The notes under the pieces were generated by a model. The model saw nothing but the letters and a program-made list of their open reading frames with translations. It was not told the DNA's origin and made no database searches. Shown here one piece after another: positions 16,141-24,134 of a stretch of DNA of 64,000 bases. This stretch comes from Edaphobacter aggregans. Lineage in GTDB: Bacteria; Acidobacteriota; Terriglobia; Terriglobales; Acidobacteriaceae. Positions within the stretch are counted from its first letter, which is position 1. The number at the start of each line of letters is the position of its first letter. The stretch lies in contig DZDJ01000008.1 of NCBI GenBank assembly GCA_022736715.1, forward strand, positions 1-64,000, given 5' to 3'. A program made the position numbers and the translations under genes.

Positions 16141-18180
16141 TTGCCCGACGAGACATCCACAGTTGGCCGCGACGTAAAAGTGCCCCCGTTCAAGCTCACC
16201 GTGATCCAGTACCTCACGGCGTTCATCCTGTTGATACTCGTCACCGGGCTGTGGCGGCTTCAGGTCCTCAGCGCGAACAACTGGCGCGTGCTGGCTGAGC
16301 AGAACCGCATCCGTAAAGTGCCGGTTCTTGCGCCGCGCGGCAAAATCTATGACCGCGACGGCCGCCTGCTGGTGGACAATTACCCCTCTGTCTCCTGCTA
16401 TCTGTTGCGGGAGCAGATGAGGCCGGGCGACGCCGATCTGCCGATGATTGCCACAGGTCTGCACATGACGGTCGATCAGATTCAGCAGATTCTGCACCAT
16501 TACCGCACTGCTCCCAGGTACCAGCCGATTCCGCTGAAGGAAGACATCACGCCGGACGAGCAGGCCTTTATTGCCGCGCACAGCAACGAGCTGCCCGAAC
16601 TGGAAACGCTGAACGAGCAGCGGCGGCTCTATCCGCGTAACGGCTTTGCCGCGCACCTGATCGGTTATGTGGGCGAGGTGAGCGAGGAGATGCTCAACAA
16701 CCCGCGCTATGCCTTCTACCAGCCGGGGGATGTGGTCGGCAAATCGGGCGTGGAACAGTCCTACGATCAGGTATTGCGCGGCGTGAACGGCTCGCGCGAC
16801 ATCATCGTCAACAGTCATGGCAAGGAAGTGGGGATGCTGGGGGAGGAGCCCGCTGTTCCTGGCAAGTCTTTGCGGTTGACGATCGACATCGATATTCAGC
16901 GCGCCGCGGAGCAGGCCATGGGCAACCGCAATGGCGCGATTGTGGCGCTCGATCCGCGCACGGGCGAGGTGCTGGCCATGGTCAGCCGGCCCACCTTCGA
17001 TCCCAACGCATTTTCGGTCAGCATTTCGCGGGAGGAGTGGAGCAAGATCATCAACGATCCGGACCACCCGCTGATGAACAAGGCAATCCAGGCGCAACTG
17101 GCTCCAGGGTCGACTTTCAAGATCATTATGTCGGTTGCCGGGCTGCAGGATGGCGTTGCGCAGAACATGCACGTGGACTGCCAGGGCGGCGGCACCTTCT
17201 ACGGGCGCTTCTTCAAATGCGACAGGCGCCACGGCATGGTCGACATTGAGCACGCTATTCCCTGGTCGTGCGATACCTTCTACTACACGCTGGCGCAAAA
17301 GCTGGGTATCGATGAGATTGCCAGATGGGCGCACCGCCTCGGATTGGGCGAAAAGACCGGCATCGACCTGCCGAATGAGGCCACGGGCGTAATGCCGTCC
17401 ACCCAGTGGAAGATGCGCAACTTCCATCAGGCCTGGTATCCGGGCGAAACCATTTCTGTGGGCATCGGTCAGGGGGCGGTTGCGGTCACGCCGCTGCAGA
17501 TTGCCCGCGCACTGGGAGGCATTGCCTCCGGTGGCGTGCTCAAGCGGCCGCATGTGGTTTTTCCCAGTGAAGTTTCTGCCGGTTATGAAGATGCCTTCCC
17601 TGGCTCCGGAGACGTCACCGTCCCGATTGATCCAGCCAACTGGCAGTTGATTACCGATGCGATGGCAGAAACCACCAATCCCGGCGGCACGGCCTTTGCT
17701 TCGCACTTGCAGGGGATTGATTTTGCCGGAAAAACAGGAACGGCGCAGACCGTCAGCGGCAGCGTAAGCCGGCTTGGTTCCAATCAGGTCGATGAGCGGG
17801 ACAACGCCTGGTTCGTCGGCATGGCTCCGCGGCGGAATCCGGAAATTGTGGTGGCTGTGCTCTGGCAGGGCGGCGGCTGGGGCGCAGGATCGGCGCATCT
17901 GGCGGCTGAGGTAATTGAGGCCTATGTGAACAAGCAGCGGCGGCTGGCGCACAATCTGCTGGTGGAAAAACCCGCAGCACCGCCTGCTCCGGCGGGGGAA
18001 ATGCCCTCCACGCCGGATACGAAGCCTGCTGCCGCCAGCAAACCGCAGGACACGGCCCGGCTGCATGCGCCACAGCATTCGCACACAGAAATGCTGGCCT
18101 TCTGGTCGAATCCGGCACGATCGGGCTCCGGGCAGTCCGGCGAGGGCCGCCTGCACTATGGACTATTTCACTTGCCGTAA
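16141..18180 (+). CDS. mrdA: penicillin-binding protein 2 (elongasome transpeptidase)
   Basis: This class B transpeptidase cross-links lateral-wall peptidoglycan together with RodA. One membrane anchor is present near residues 20-42 (VIQYLTAFILLILVTGLWRL). The PBP dimerisation domain (GKIYDRDGRLLVDN) precedes the transpeptidase domain. The catalytic SxxK is S324-TFK, the second motif is S376-C-D, the SxD form usual for PBP2, and the third is K531-TG. A C-terminal tail of about 70 residues is Pro/Ala/His-rich. The start codon is TTG at 16141, preceded by GGGAGGAAGCTGAAA; no in-frame ATG lies before the anchor. Confidence 0.95.
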   Translation: MPDETSTVGRDVKVPPFKLTVIQYLTAFILLILVTGLWRLQVLSANNWRVLAEQNRIRKVPVLAPRGKIYDRDGRLLVDNYPSVSCYLLREQMRPGDADLPMIATGLHMTVDQIQQILHHYRTAPRYQPIPLKEDITPDEQAFIAAHSNELPELETLNEQRRLYPRNGFAAHLIGYVGEVSEEMLNNPRYAFYQPGDVVGKSGVEQSYDQVLRGVNGSRDIIVNSHGKEVGMLGEEPAVPGKSLRLTIDIDIQRAAEQAMGNRNGAIVALDPRTGEVLAMVSRPTFDPNAFSVSISREEWSKIINDPDHPLMNKAIQAQLAPGSTFKIIMSVAGLQDGVAQNMHVDCQGGGTFYGRFFKCDRRHGMVDIEHAIPWSCDTFYYTLAQKLGIDEIARWAHRLGLGEKTGIDLPNEATGVMPSTQWKMRNFHQAWYPGETISVGIGQGAVAVTPLQIARALGGIASGGVLKRPHVVFPSEVSAGYEDAFPGSGDVTVPIDPANWQLITDAMAETTNPGGTAFASHLQGIDFAGKTGTAQTVSGSVSRLGSNQVDERDNAWFVGMAPRRNPEIVVAVLWQGGGWGAGSAHLAAEVIEAYVNKQRRLAHNLLVEKPAAPPAPAGEMPSTPDTKPAAASKPQDTARLHAPQHSHTEMLAFWSNPARSGSGQSGEGRLHYGLFHLP

Positions 18181-18282
18181 CGCGCTACCCCCCGGTATGC
18201 TGCCCGATGCAGGCAACGCCAGCGCTGCTCCGGAGTTGTCACCGGCTATAGAGTAAGGGGGGAGCTTTTCTGGAGGTTGCTC

Positions 18283-19125
18283 ATGCTGATTCTGCGCTGG
18301 GCGCTGCCGCTGTTGGTGCTAATTTCGCTGCCTTTGCTGGCGCAGGAGCGCGCGAGCGCACCGCGGGCTGACGGCGCGGTGACCCCCATGCTGGTCTATC
18401 GGCCTTATGTGCCGGGATGCGCACCTCTGGCCATCATTTCCCACGGCGCTGGCGGCAATGAGAACGGCTACAGCTATCTGGCGCAGAACCTGGCAGACCA
18501 GGGCTGGCTTGCCATTGTGGTTGGGCACAAGGAAAGCGGGCCCGACGTGCTGCGGCACGACATTTTCCGCCACGGGTTGCGCGGCGGACTGCTGGCGCTG
18601 ACTACCAACGCCACAGCCTACCGTGACCGCTTTATGGACATCGGCGCGGCGCTGCAATGGGCCAGTACACGGTGCCGGGTGCCGTATCGCGTGCTGCTGG
18701 GCCACTCGATGGGCGCGGCGACGGTAATGCTGGAGGCCGGAGCACGGAACAAGCTTGGACTGAAGGGAGAAGACCGCTTTGATGCTTACGTGGCCCTGTC
18801 TCCGCAGGGGCCCGGTTCCATTTTCCCGGAAAATGCCTGGAACGGCATTCACAAACCGCTGCTGATCCTGACCGGAACCCGCGACCGCGCCGTGGAAGGC
18901 GGCTGGAAATCGCGCACGGTGCCGTTTGATAGTCTGCCGCCGGGCTGCCATTGGCTTGGAGTCATTGATGGCGCAACACATATGAACTTTGCCGGGGCCG
19001 GTATGGCGGGCAAGACGGAGTCGCTGGCCCTGCCGGTGATCGACAGCTTTCTGCGCGGGGCGCGCAGCGGGCATTGCGCTTTGCCGCCGGAAAAACCGGG
19101 AATTCAATTGCGATCCAAAGAATGA
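18283..19125 (+). CDS. secreted alpha/beta-hydrolase (dienelactone/acetylhydrolase-like)
   Basis: A 280-residue protein with a clear Sec signal peptide (LRWALPLLVLISLPLLAQ, cleavage near residue 20). It has an alpha/beta-hydrolase core with ISHGAGGNENG as the oxyanion-side loop, GHSMGAAT as the nucleophile elbow, LTGTRDRAV carrying the acid, and GATHMNF with the likely catalytic His. ATG 18283 is placed 7 bp after GGAGG; an in-frame TTG at 18277 is less likely. It lies between mrdA and rodA, 102 and 55 bp from its neighbours on the same strand, and would be co-expressed with the elongasome. Whether it acts on cell-wall or envelope substrates is unknown. Confidence 0.82.
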   Translation: MLILRWALPLLVLISLPLLAQERASAPRADGAVTPMLVYRPYVPGCAPLAIISHGAGGNENGYSYLAQNLADQGWLAIVVGHKESGPDVLRHDIFRHGLRGGLLALTTNATAYRDRFMDIGAALQWASTRCRVPYRVLLGHSMGAATVMLEAGARNKLGLKGEDRFDAYVALSPQGPGSIFPENAWNGIHKPLLILTGTRDRAVEGGWKSRTVPFDSLPPGCHWLGVIDGATHMNFAGAGMAGKTESLALPVIDSFLRGARSGHCALPPEKPGIQLRSKE

Positions 19126-19180
19126 CCGGCAATAAGCGGAACGCACGGCGCAATCTGCACTACACTGGAGCTTGTAAAAC

Positions 19181-20275
19181 ATGCGCCGTTTTCTTTCCTT
19201 CCGCGATTTTGACTGGATGCTGCTCATACTGGTGATGATCCTGTGCGTCGTCAGTGTGTTTGAAATTTATTCGGCCACCCTGCATACCAAGTTCGTCGGT
19301 TTCCATAAAGCACAGATTCTTTATGTGCTTGCCGGTCTGGTCATCATGTTCGCAATCTCCCTGATCGACTACCACCTGCTGCTGGAGTATGCGCAATGGG
19401 CCTATGGGGTCAGCATTTTAGCGTTGCTGGCCGTGGCCGTAGTGGGCACCAAGGTGATGGGCGCGCGCCGCTGGATCCGGTTTCCGGGAGGCATCCATTT
19501 TCAGCCCTCGGAGTGGGTCAAGCTGGTGCTGATTGTGGCCGTGGCGCGGTATTTTTCCAGCCGCGCGGGCAAGGAGCTGAGATGGACGGACATTTTCAAG
19601 GCCATGGCGCTGGTTGGTGTTCCCATGCTGCTGGTGCTCAAGCAGCCGGACCTGGGGACGGCTCTCACGTACTCGCCGATCTTGCTCTGCGGGCTGTTTC
19701 TGGGCGGACTGCCGCTGCGCAAGGCGGCAATTCTGATTTTTGCTGCTGCGCTGGCCATTATTCCGGTCTGGACGAAAGTGCTGAAACCATACCAGAAGCA
19801 GCGGCTCGTGAGCTTTATTGAGCCGGATGCTGATCCGCTCGGCTCCGGGTATCAGATTCGCCAGTCACTGATTGCCGTGGGTTCCGGCGGCATCTGGGGC
19901 AAAGGCGCCACCAAGGGCACTCAGACGCAGGGAGACTTTTTGCCCATCCCTTATACGGACTTCATTTTTGCCGCCTTCTGCGAGGAACATGGTTTCGTGG
20001 GTGCTGCGGTGGCACTCCTGATATACTTTTTGATATTGATGCGTTTGATTCAGAACGCGCAAACTGCTGCCGACCTTCCCGGCACCTTTATTGTGATGGG
20101 TGTGGTGGCCGTTTTGATCTTCCAGATCGCGGTCAACGTCGGTATGGTGATCGGCTTGATGCCAGTGACCGGAATTCCTTTGCCACTGATGAGTTACGGC
20201 GGATCTTCGGTGCTGTTTACCTTCTTGGCTCTGGGCATTGTGATGAATGTCCGCATGAGCCGGTTCGTCAACTAA
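19181..20275 (+). CDS. rodA: rod-shape peptidoglycan polymerase RodA
   Basis: A SEDS-family glycosyltransferase that polymerises lipid II with PBP2. The 364-residue protein has about ten membrane helices. SEDS features include GARRWIRFPGGIHFQPSEWVK (extracellular loop after helix 3) and KQPDLGTALTYSPIL with the catalytic-site Asp. Near the end VGMVIGLMPVTGIPLPLMSYGGS is the family signature. It is the last gene of the mre cluster; a 566-bp gap follows before RNase E/G. Confidence 0.95.
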   Translation: MRRFLSFRDFDWMLLILVMILCVVSVFEIYSATLHTKFVGFHKAQILYVLAGLVIMFAISLIDYHLLLEYAQWAYGVSILALLAVAVVGTKVMGARRWIRFPGGIHFQPSEWVKLVLIVAVARYFSSRAGKELRWTDIFKAMALVGVPMLLVLKQPDLGTALTYSPILLCGLFLGGLPLRKAAILIFAAALAIIPVWTKVLKPYQKQRLVSFIEPDADPLGSGYQIRQSLIAVGSGGIWGKGATKGTQTQGDFLPIPYTDFIFAAFCEEHGFVGAAVALLIYFLILMRLIQNAQTAADLPGTFIVMGVVAVLIFQIAVNVGMVIGLMPVTGIPLPLMSYGGSSVLFTFLALGIVMNVRMSRFVN

Positions 20276-20841
20276 GCTGGCTGCAATCCAGGATATTTTC
20301 CGGTATAGTGCTGTATCAGCAGACCGGGACGCTCCGGAATTTGCACGTATAGCGGTGCAGCAGGTCCGAACCGTAACACAAGGATGTACCCGCTTTTCTG
20401 GCTGCACGGCAGCCGAGGCGGCAACAAAATTTGAGAGATTTACAAGGCCGGCCAGGCCAGATCCACCCCCAGGCCGGACAGGATTTGGAAATGAACGCAC
20501 ACGGACGGGTAACGGCCCCGCCTCCAATTGAGGTTGAAGTGGTCACAAACTCCTTGTGCTGCCTTTCGTCAGAAATTGACCCGTCGCAAGCTGAACTTTC
20601 CACTACCAAGCGATCGTTTGGTTTTTCGTGTGAGCCTCCGCCTGGCCCCGCATTGGGGTACAAGTCGGGGAGACACTTGCCGCATCTGGTAAGCAGCGCC
20701 CTCACCACAGCTTCCGTCGTCCAACTCCTCTCCGCCCCAAGGGTGTCAGCGTTGCTCCTGTAGCAAAGTTGCTGTTTTGATCTGGCTCGCCTGCCGTCCT
20801 CGAACGGCCAAAAGCCTTCGCGGGCAGGAGAGAGACAGAGA
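20276..20841 (+). other. 566-bp non-coding leader region of RNase E/G
   Basis: No convincing ORF is present on either strand: the open frames at 20431-20763 (+) and 20316-20708 (-) have no recognisable family and atypical composition. The region probably holds the promoter and a long 5' untranslated region of the downstream RNase E/G gene. In E. coli, rne has a 361-nt autoregulatory leader, so a regulatory role is a reasonable inference. Confidence 0.4.
20790..20828 (+). promoter_or_regulatory. possible Shine-Dalgarno-sequestering hairpin of rne
   Basis: CCTGCC (20790-20795) can pair with GGCAGG (20823-20828), which runs into the GGAG binding site (20827-20830) 11 bp before the rne ATG. Inside the loop a second helix forms (CGAA.GGC / GCC.TTCG with one bulge, 20801-20820). 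The two-part fold would hide the ribosome binding site. It is a hand-drawn structure without an energy calculation. Confidence 0.35.
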
Positions 20842-23800
20842 ATGTCAAAAGAGATTTACATATCCAGCACCCCGCATGAGACGCGTCTTGCCATTGTGGA
20901 AGATGACAATCTGTCGGAGGTCTACTACGAACGCGAGAATGAATACACGCTCGCTGGCTCCATTTACAAGGGCCGCGTTACGCGTGTGCTGCCCGGCATG
21001 CAGTCGTCTTTTGTCGATATTGGCCTGGAGCGCGACGCGTTCCTGTACGTAACCGACTTCATGGAAGAGGCAGGGGACTCTGCCGATTTTGAGACGACTG
21101 CCGTCAGTGCGCCTCGCCCGGAGCGTGGCCGCGATCGAGACCGCCGTGGCGACCGCGGAGACCGTGGCGGACGCTCCCGCGAAGCACAGGGGCAAACCGT
21201 AGAAGCTGCTCCAGAGGAGGAGACCGCAATTGAAGTTTCCGGTGAGACGGATGCTGCCGAAATTGGGCAGGGAGAGCCGGGAGCCGATGGCACACGCCGC
21301 TGGCGTGGCCGCCGTGGCCGCCGTCGTGGCCGGAGTGGCCCTGGCCAGCGGACGCAGGAACAACAGTCTCAGCCAGAGGCGGCAGCGGAAGCGGAAGAGT
21401 TTGACCCGGTTGCGGCGGAAGATATTCTGCCTGAGGTGAGCGCGGAGGCCCCTGCGCCTGCTCACGCACCGGTTCGGACATCGACCCGGACATCGACCCG
21501 GACACCAACCCGGACACCAACCCGGACACCGGCCGCAGCAGCGGAACCGGAGCCATTTGTGCTGCCGGGCGAGTCGCTTTCCAAGTATCGCCGCGCCGAT
21601 GAGGCGCCATCCGCATCCGAGGCTACAGCTTCGGGGAAGGCCGCTCCGGCTTCCAGCAGTAAGCCGTCCACGCTGGTGGAAGCACCGCTGGCCTGGGATG
21701 GTGGTTTGCTGTTGCCGGGCGAATCGTTGTCACGGCATCGCGGACGCGAGGTTGCTCCTGTTGCGGCTCCCGCAGCCAGGCCCATCGCAGCCGGGCCCAT
21801 TGCAGAGGTTCCCGCAGGGGCTGCCTCCGAGCCAGTGGCAACCGAAGAGCCTGTTGCCGTAGAAGCGCAGGCAGCGCAAGCGCTGGAGGAAGCCATCGTT
21901 GAGGAGACGTTAGCTGCTCCGGTCGCAGCAGCGCCGGAGGCGGAAAATGCTTTGGCCGAAACGGCCGGAGATTACGAGCCGGAAGAGGCATCGGCTTCGC
22001 ATAAGGTGGACCCGATTGCTCCCAGCGGGTATCGCCTGACGACGGTAGAGGCAGAGCCGGTTGCAGAAGAATCGCCGGCGATTATTGCGGCCGCACCGGA
22101 AGCGGAAGAAGTTGTCGAGCCAGTGCAGGTGGAAACCATGCTGGCCGTGGATGCGGAGCAGTTGGAAGCCGAGGGCTTCATCGAGGTAGAAGAGGTAGAA
22201 GAGCAGGAAGAGGCATTTATCTTGCCAGCAGCGGGAGAACTTCCGGCAAACAAGGACGCAGGGCATACACCGCTTGCGTTTGCTCCGGGCAGCGGCCTGT
22301 TGGAAGAAGAGGTCATCGACGAGGAAGAGTACGACTTCGAGCCAATCCATGCCCATGCGGAAGAGTCTGAGCTGGACGATATGGAAGAAGAAACGCTGGA
22401 AGGCGCCGCCGATCTGGGTACGATGGTCCGCGACATGCACATTGAAGAGCGCACCCGGCGGGAAGAGCCGGATACGCTCGACGAGGAGTTTGGCGAGACG
22501 CTGACGGAAGATGGGCTGGAAGAAAACTTCGACGAAGATGCGGACGAGGAAGAGGCCGAAGCCGGGGAGGACGCTGTCTCTGAAGATGGGACCGCGGCGC
22601 CTTCCGCTCCGGAGCGCCGCAGCCGCCGTGGGGACCGTCGTGGAGGTCGCCGTCGTGGAGGTCCGGGTGGCCGCGGACGCCAGAGCGTGCAGGCAACCAA
22701 CCTGCCGGCGATCAGCGAACTGTTGAAGCCGGGGCAGGAAATCCTGGTGCAGATTGCCAAGGAGCCGATTGCCAGGAAGGGGGCGCGCATCACCAGCCAC
22801 ATTGCGTTGCCGGGCCGCTTCCTGGTCTTTATGCCCACGGTGAACCATGTGGGTGTTTCGCGCAAAATCTCTTCCGACGAAGAGCGCCACCGGCTGAAGC
22901 GGATTCTGCTGAGCGAAAAAGGCGAGGCATCGGGTGGGTTCATCGTCCGCACGGCAGCCGATGGAGCCAGCGAAGACGAGTTGCGCTCGGATCTGCGCTT
23001 CCTGATCAACCTGTGGAACGACATCAAGCAGCGGACGGATTCGAGCAAGGCCCCGGCGCTGATTTATCACGACCTGAACCTGGTGGAGCGCATTCTGCGC
23101 GATCAGGTGACGGACAACTTCTCCGCCATCTGGGTCGATACGGAAGCGGAATACGAGCGGGTGCTGCGCTTCCTGCAACGCTTCCAGCCGTCGCTCATCC
23201 GCCGCGTAAAACTGTACAGCAAGGAAACACCGCTCTTTGAGCAGTTCGGCATCAGCGATGAGATCAACAAGGCGCTGAAGTCGAAGGTGTGGCTCAAGTC
23301 CGGCGGATCGATCGTCATCAACCAGACGGAAGCGCTGGTGGCCATCGACATCAACACCGGCAAGTATGTTGGCAAGACGGCGCGCCTGGAGGACACGATC
23401 CTCAAGACCAACCTGGATGCGATTCCGGAGATTGTGCGGCAGATCCGTCTGCGCGATCTGGGTGGCATCATCGTCATCGACTTTATCGACATGGACGAGC
23501 GCAGGAACCGCAACAAGGTGATGCAGGCGCTGGAAGAGGAGATGAAGCGCGACCGTGCTCCATCCAAGGTGCTGCAGTTCAATGATTTCGGCCTGGTGGC
23601 GATCACGCGCAAGCGCGTCAAGCAGTCGCTGGAACGCACTTTGTCCACTCCGTGCAACATCTGCAGCGGTACTGGCATGGTGAAGAGCCCGGTCACGGTG
23701 TGCAATGAAATTTATGTGGAGATGCGCAAGATGCAGCGCCACCTGGACCGCGGCGATGTGATGCTGCGGGTGCATCCGGAAGTGGTCAAACAGCTCAAGT

Positions 23801-23904
23801 CCAACACCGGCAGCTGGCTGGTGGAGATGGAAGAGATGCTGGGCAAGACGGTCCTGGTCAAGAGCGACCCCAGCCTGCATCCGGAGCAGTTTGACATCCA
23901 CTAG
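20842..23904 (+). CDS. rne: ribonuclease E/G with large internal disordered insert
   Basis: An endoribonuclease that starts mRNA decay and processes rRNA. The fold begins with MSKEIYISSTPHETRLAIVED and an S1 domain (YKGRVTRVLPGMQSSFVDIG). The S1 domain is interrupted near residue 75 by about 545 residues of acidic, Ala/Pro- and Arg-Gly-rich sequence. It resumes at about 620 with SELLKPGQEILVQIAKEP. The DNase I-like catalytic centre keeps its two aspartates, D836 (VAIDINTG) and D880 (IVIDFIDMD), and the Zn-link CNIC (C938/C941) used for dimer pairing is present. There is no long C-terminal scaffold, unlike E. coli RNase E. The insert holds two copies of LPGESLS[KR]xR and a run of RTST/RTPT repeats. 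The start codon follows GGAG. Confidence 0.95.
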   Translation: MSKEIYISSTPHETRLAIVEDDNLSEVYYERENEYTLAGSIYKGRVTRVLPGMQSSFVDIGLERDAFLYVTDFMEEAGDSADFETTAVSAPRPERGRDRDRRGDRGDRGGRSREAQGQTVEAAPEEETAIEVSGETDAAEIGQGEPGADGTRRWRGRRGRRRGRSGPGQRTQEQQSQPEAAAEAEEFDPVAAEDILPEVSAEAPAPAHAPVRTSTRTSTRTPTRTPTRTPAAAAEPEPFVLPGESLSKYRRADEAPSASEATASGKAAPASSSKPSTLVEAPLAWDGGLLLPGESLSRHRGREVAPVAAPAARPIAAGPIAEVPAGAASEPVATEEPVAVEAQAAQALEEAIVEETLAAPVAAAPEAENALAETAGDYEPEEASASHKVDPIAPSGYRLTTVEAEPVAEESPAIIAAAPEAEEVVEPVQVETMLAVDAEQLEAEGFIEVEEVEEQEEAFILPAAGELPANKDAGHTPLAFAPGSGLLEEEVIDEEEYDFEPIHAHAEESELDDMEEETLEGAADLGTMVRDMHIEERTRREEPDTLDEEFGETLTEDGLEENFDEDADEEEAEAGEDAVSEDGTAAPSAPERRSRRGDRRGGRRRGGPGGRGRQSVQATNLPAISELLKPGQEILVQIAKEPIARKGARITSHIALPGRFLVFMPTVNHVGVSRKISSDEERHRLKRILLSEKGEASGGFIVRTAADGASEDELRSDLRFLINLWNDIKQRTDSSKAPALIYHDLNLVERILRDQVTDNFSAIWVDTEAEYERVLRFLQRFQPSLIRRVKLYSKETPLFEQFGISDEINKALKSKVWLKSGGSIVINQTEALVAIDINTGKYVGKTARLEDTILKTNLDAIPEIVRQIRLRDLGGIIVIDFIDMDERRNRNKVMQALEEEMKRDRAPSKVLQFNDFGLVAITRKRVKQSLERTLSTPCNICSGTGMVKSPVTVCNEIYVEMRKMQRHLDRGDVMLRVHPEVVKQLKSNTGSWLVEMEEMLGKTVLVKSDPSLHPEQFDIH
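21475..21531 (+). repeat. 12-bp in-frame tandem repeat inside rne
   Basis: Units CGGACATCGACC (twice), then CGGACACCAACC (twice), then a decaying fifth copy, encode RTST-RTST-RTPT-RTPT-RTP (about residues 212-230). Because the unit is a multiple of three, copy-number change keeps the frame. Confidence 0.85.
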
Positions 23905-23909
23905 ATGTT

Positions 23910-24025
23910 TATAGCGGTTTTCCAGTTGGTGTAGAGGGGACGTGATGCCCGGAAACGGCTTTTTCTCAAGAAAAAGCCGTCCCGCATATTCCTGAAAACT
24001 CCACGAAAACTGGAGAACCGCTATA
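23910..24025. repeat. dispersed repeat family A, copy 1
   Basis: A 116-bp non-coding nested palindrome. The outer arms are TATAGCGGTTTTCCAGTT and the inverse AACTGGAGAACCGCTATA (one mismatch). The inner hairpin is ACGGCTTTTTCT / AGAAAAAGCCGT around CA. It is about 90% identical by eye to the copy at 35797-35913. It starts 5 bp after the rne stop in the gap between convergent genes, so it may also act as a transcription terminator. Confidence 0.85.
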
Positions 24026-24053
24026 GCGGGTTGGATTGAGTTTGTATCGTTCG

Positions 24054-24133
24054 TGGCTTGGCCGTCCGCCGCTTCCGGTTGGTCGCGTCGGCTCAAGGCC
24101 TGCGGCTTCGCCTTGCACCATCTCTGCTTTTGC
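24054..24133 (-). repeat. dispersed repeat family B, copy 1 (one end degraded)
   Basis: Read on the minus strand it begins GCAAAAGCAGAG and continues with GCAAGGCGAAGCCGCAGG and CCTTGAG, matching the copies at 31484 and 54325. The match fades after GCGGCGG, so the far terminal repeat is not recognisable. It begins 1 bp after the stop codon of the symporter gene and lies 28 bp from the family A copy. Confidence 0.75.
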
Positions 24134-24134
24134 T

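Noticed and set aside
13055..16156. Long minus-strand open frame opposite mreBCD (1033 codons)
   Set aside because: It lies antisense to three confidently identified genes, has no family resemblance, and is rich in Arg/His/Gln as expected for a reverse-frame shadow in GC-rich DNA.
15982..18156. Minus-strand open frame opposite mrdA (724 codons)
   Set aside because: Shadow of PBP2 coding sequence; composition typical of antisense frames and no recognisable domain.
20431..20763. Possible 110-residue protein upstream of rne
   Set aside because: No conserved motif, no convincing ribosome binding site, unusual Ser/Pro/Cys composition. Better explained as leader sequence.
21475..21531. CRISPR-like short repeats
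   Set aside because: The 12-bp units are directly tandem, in frame inside rne and encode Arg-Thr repeats; there are no spacers. No CRISPR array was seen anywhere in the window.
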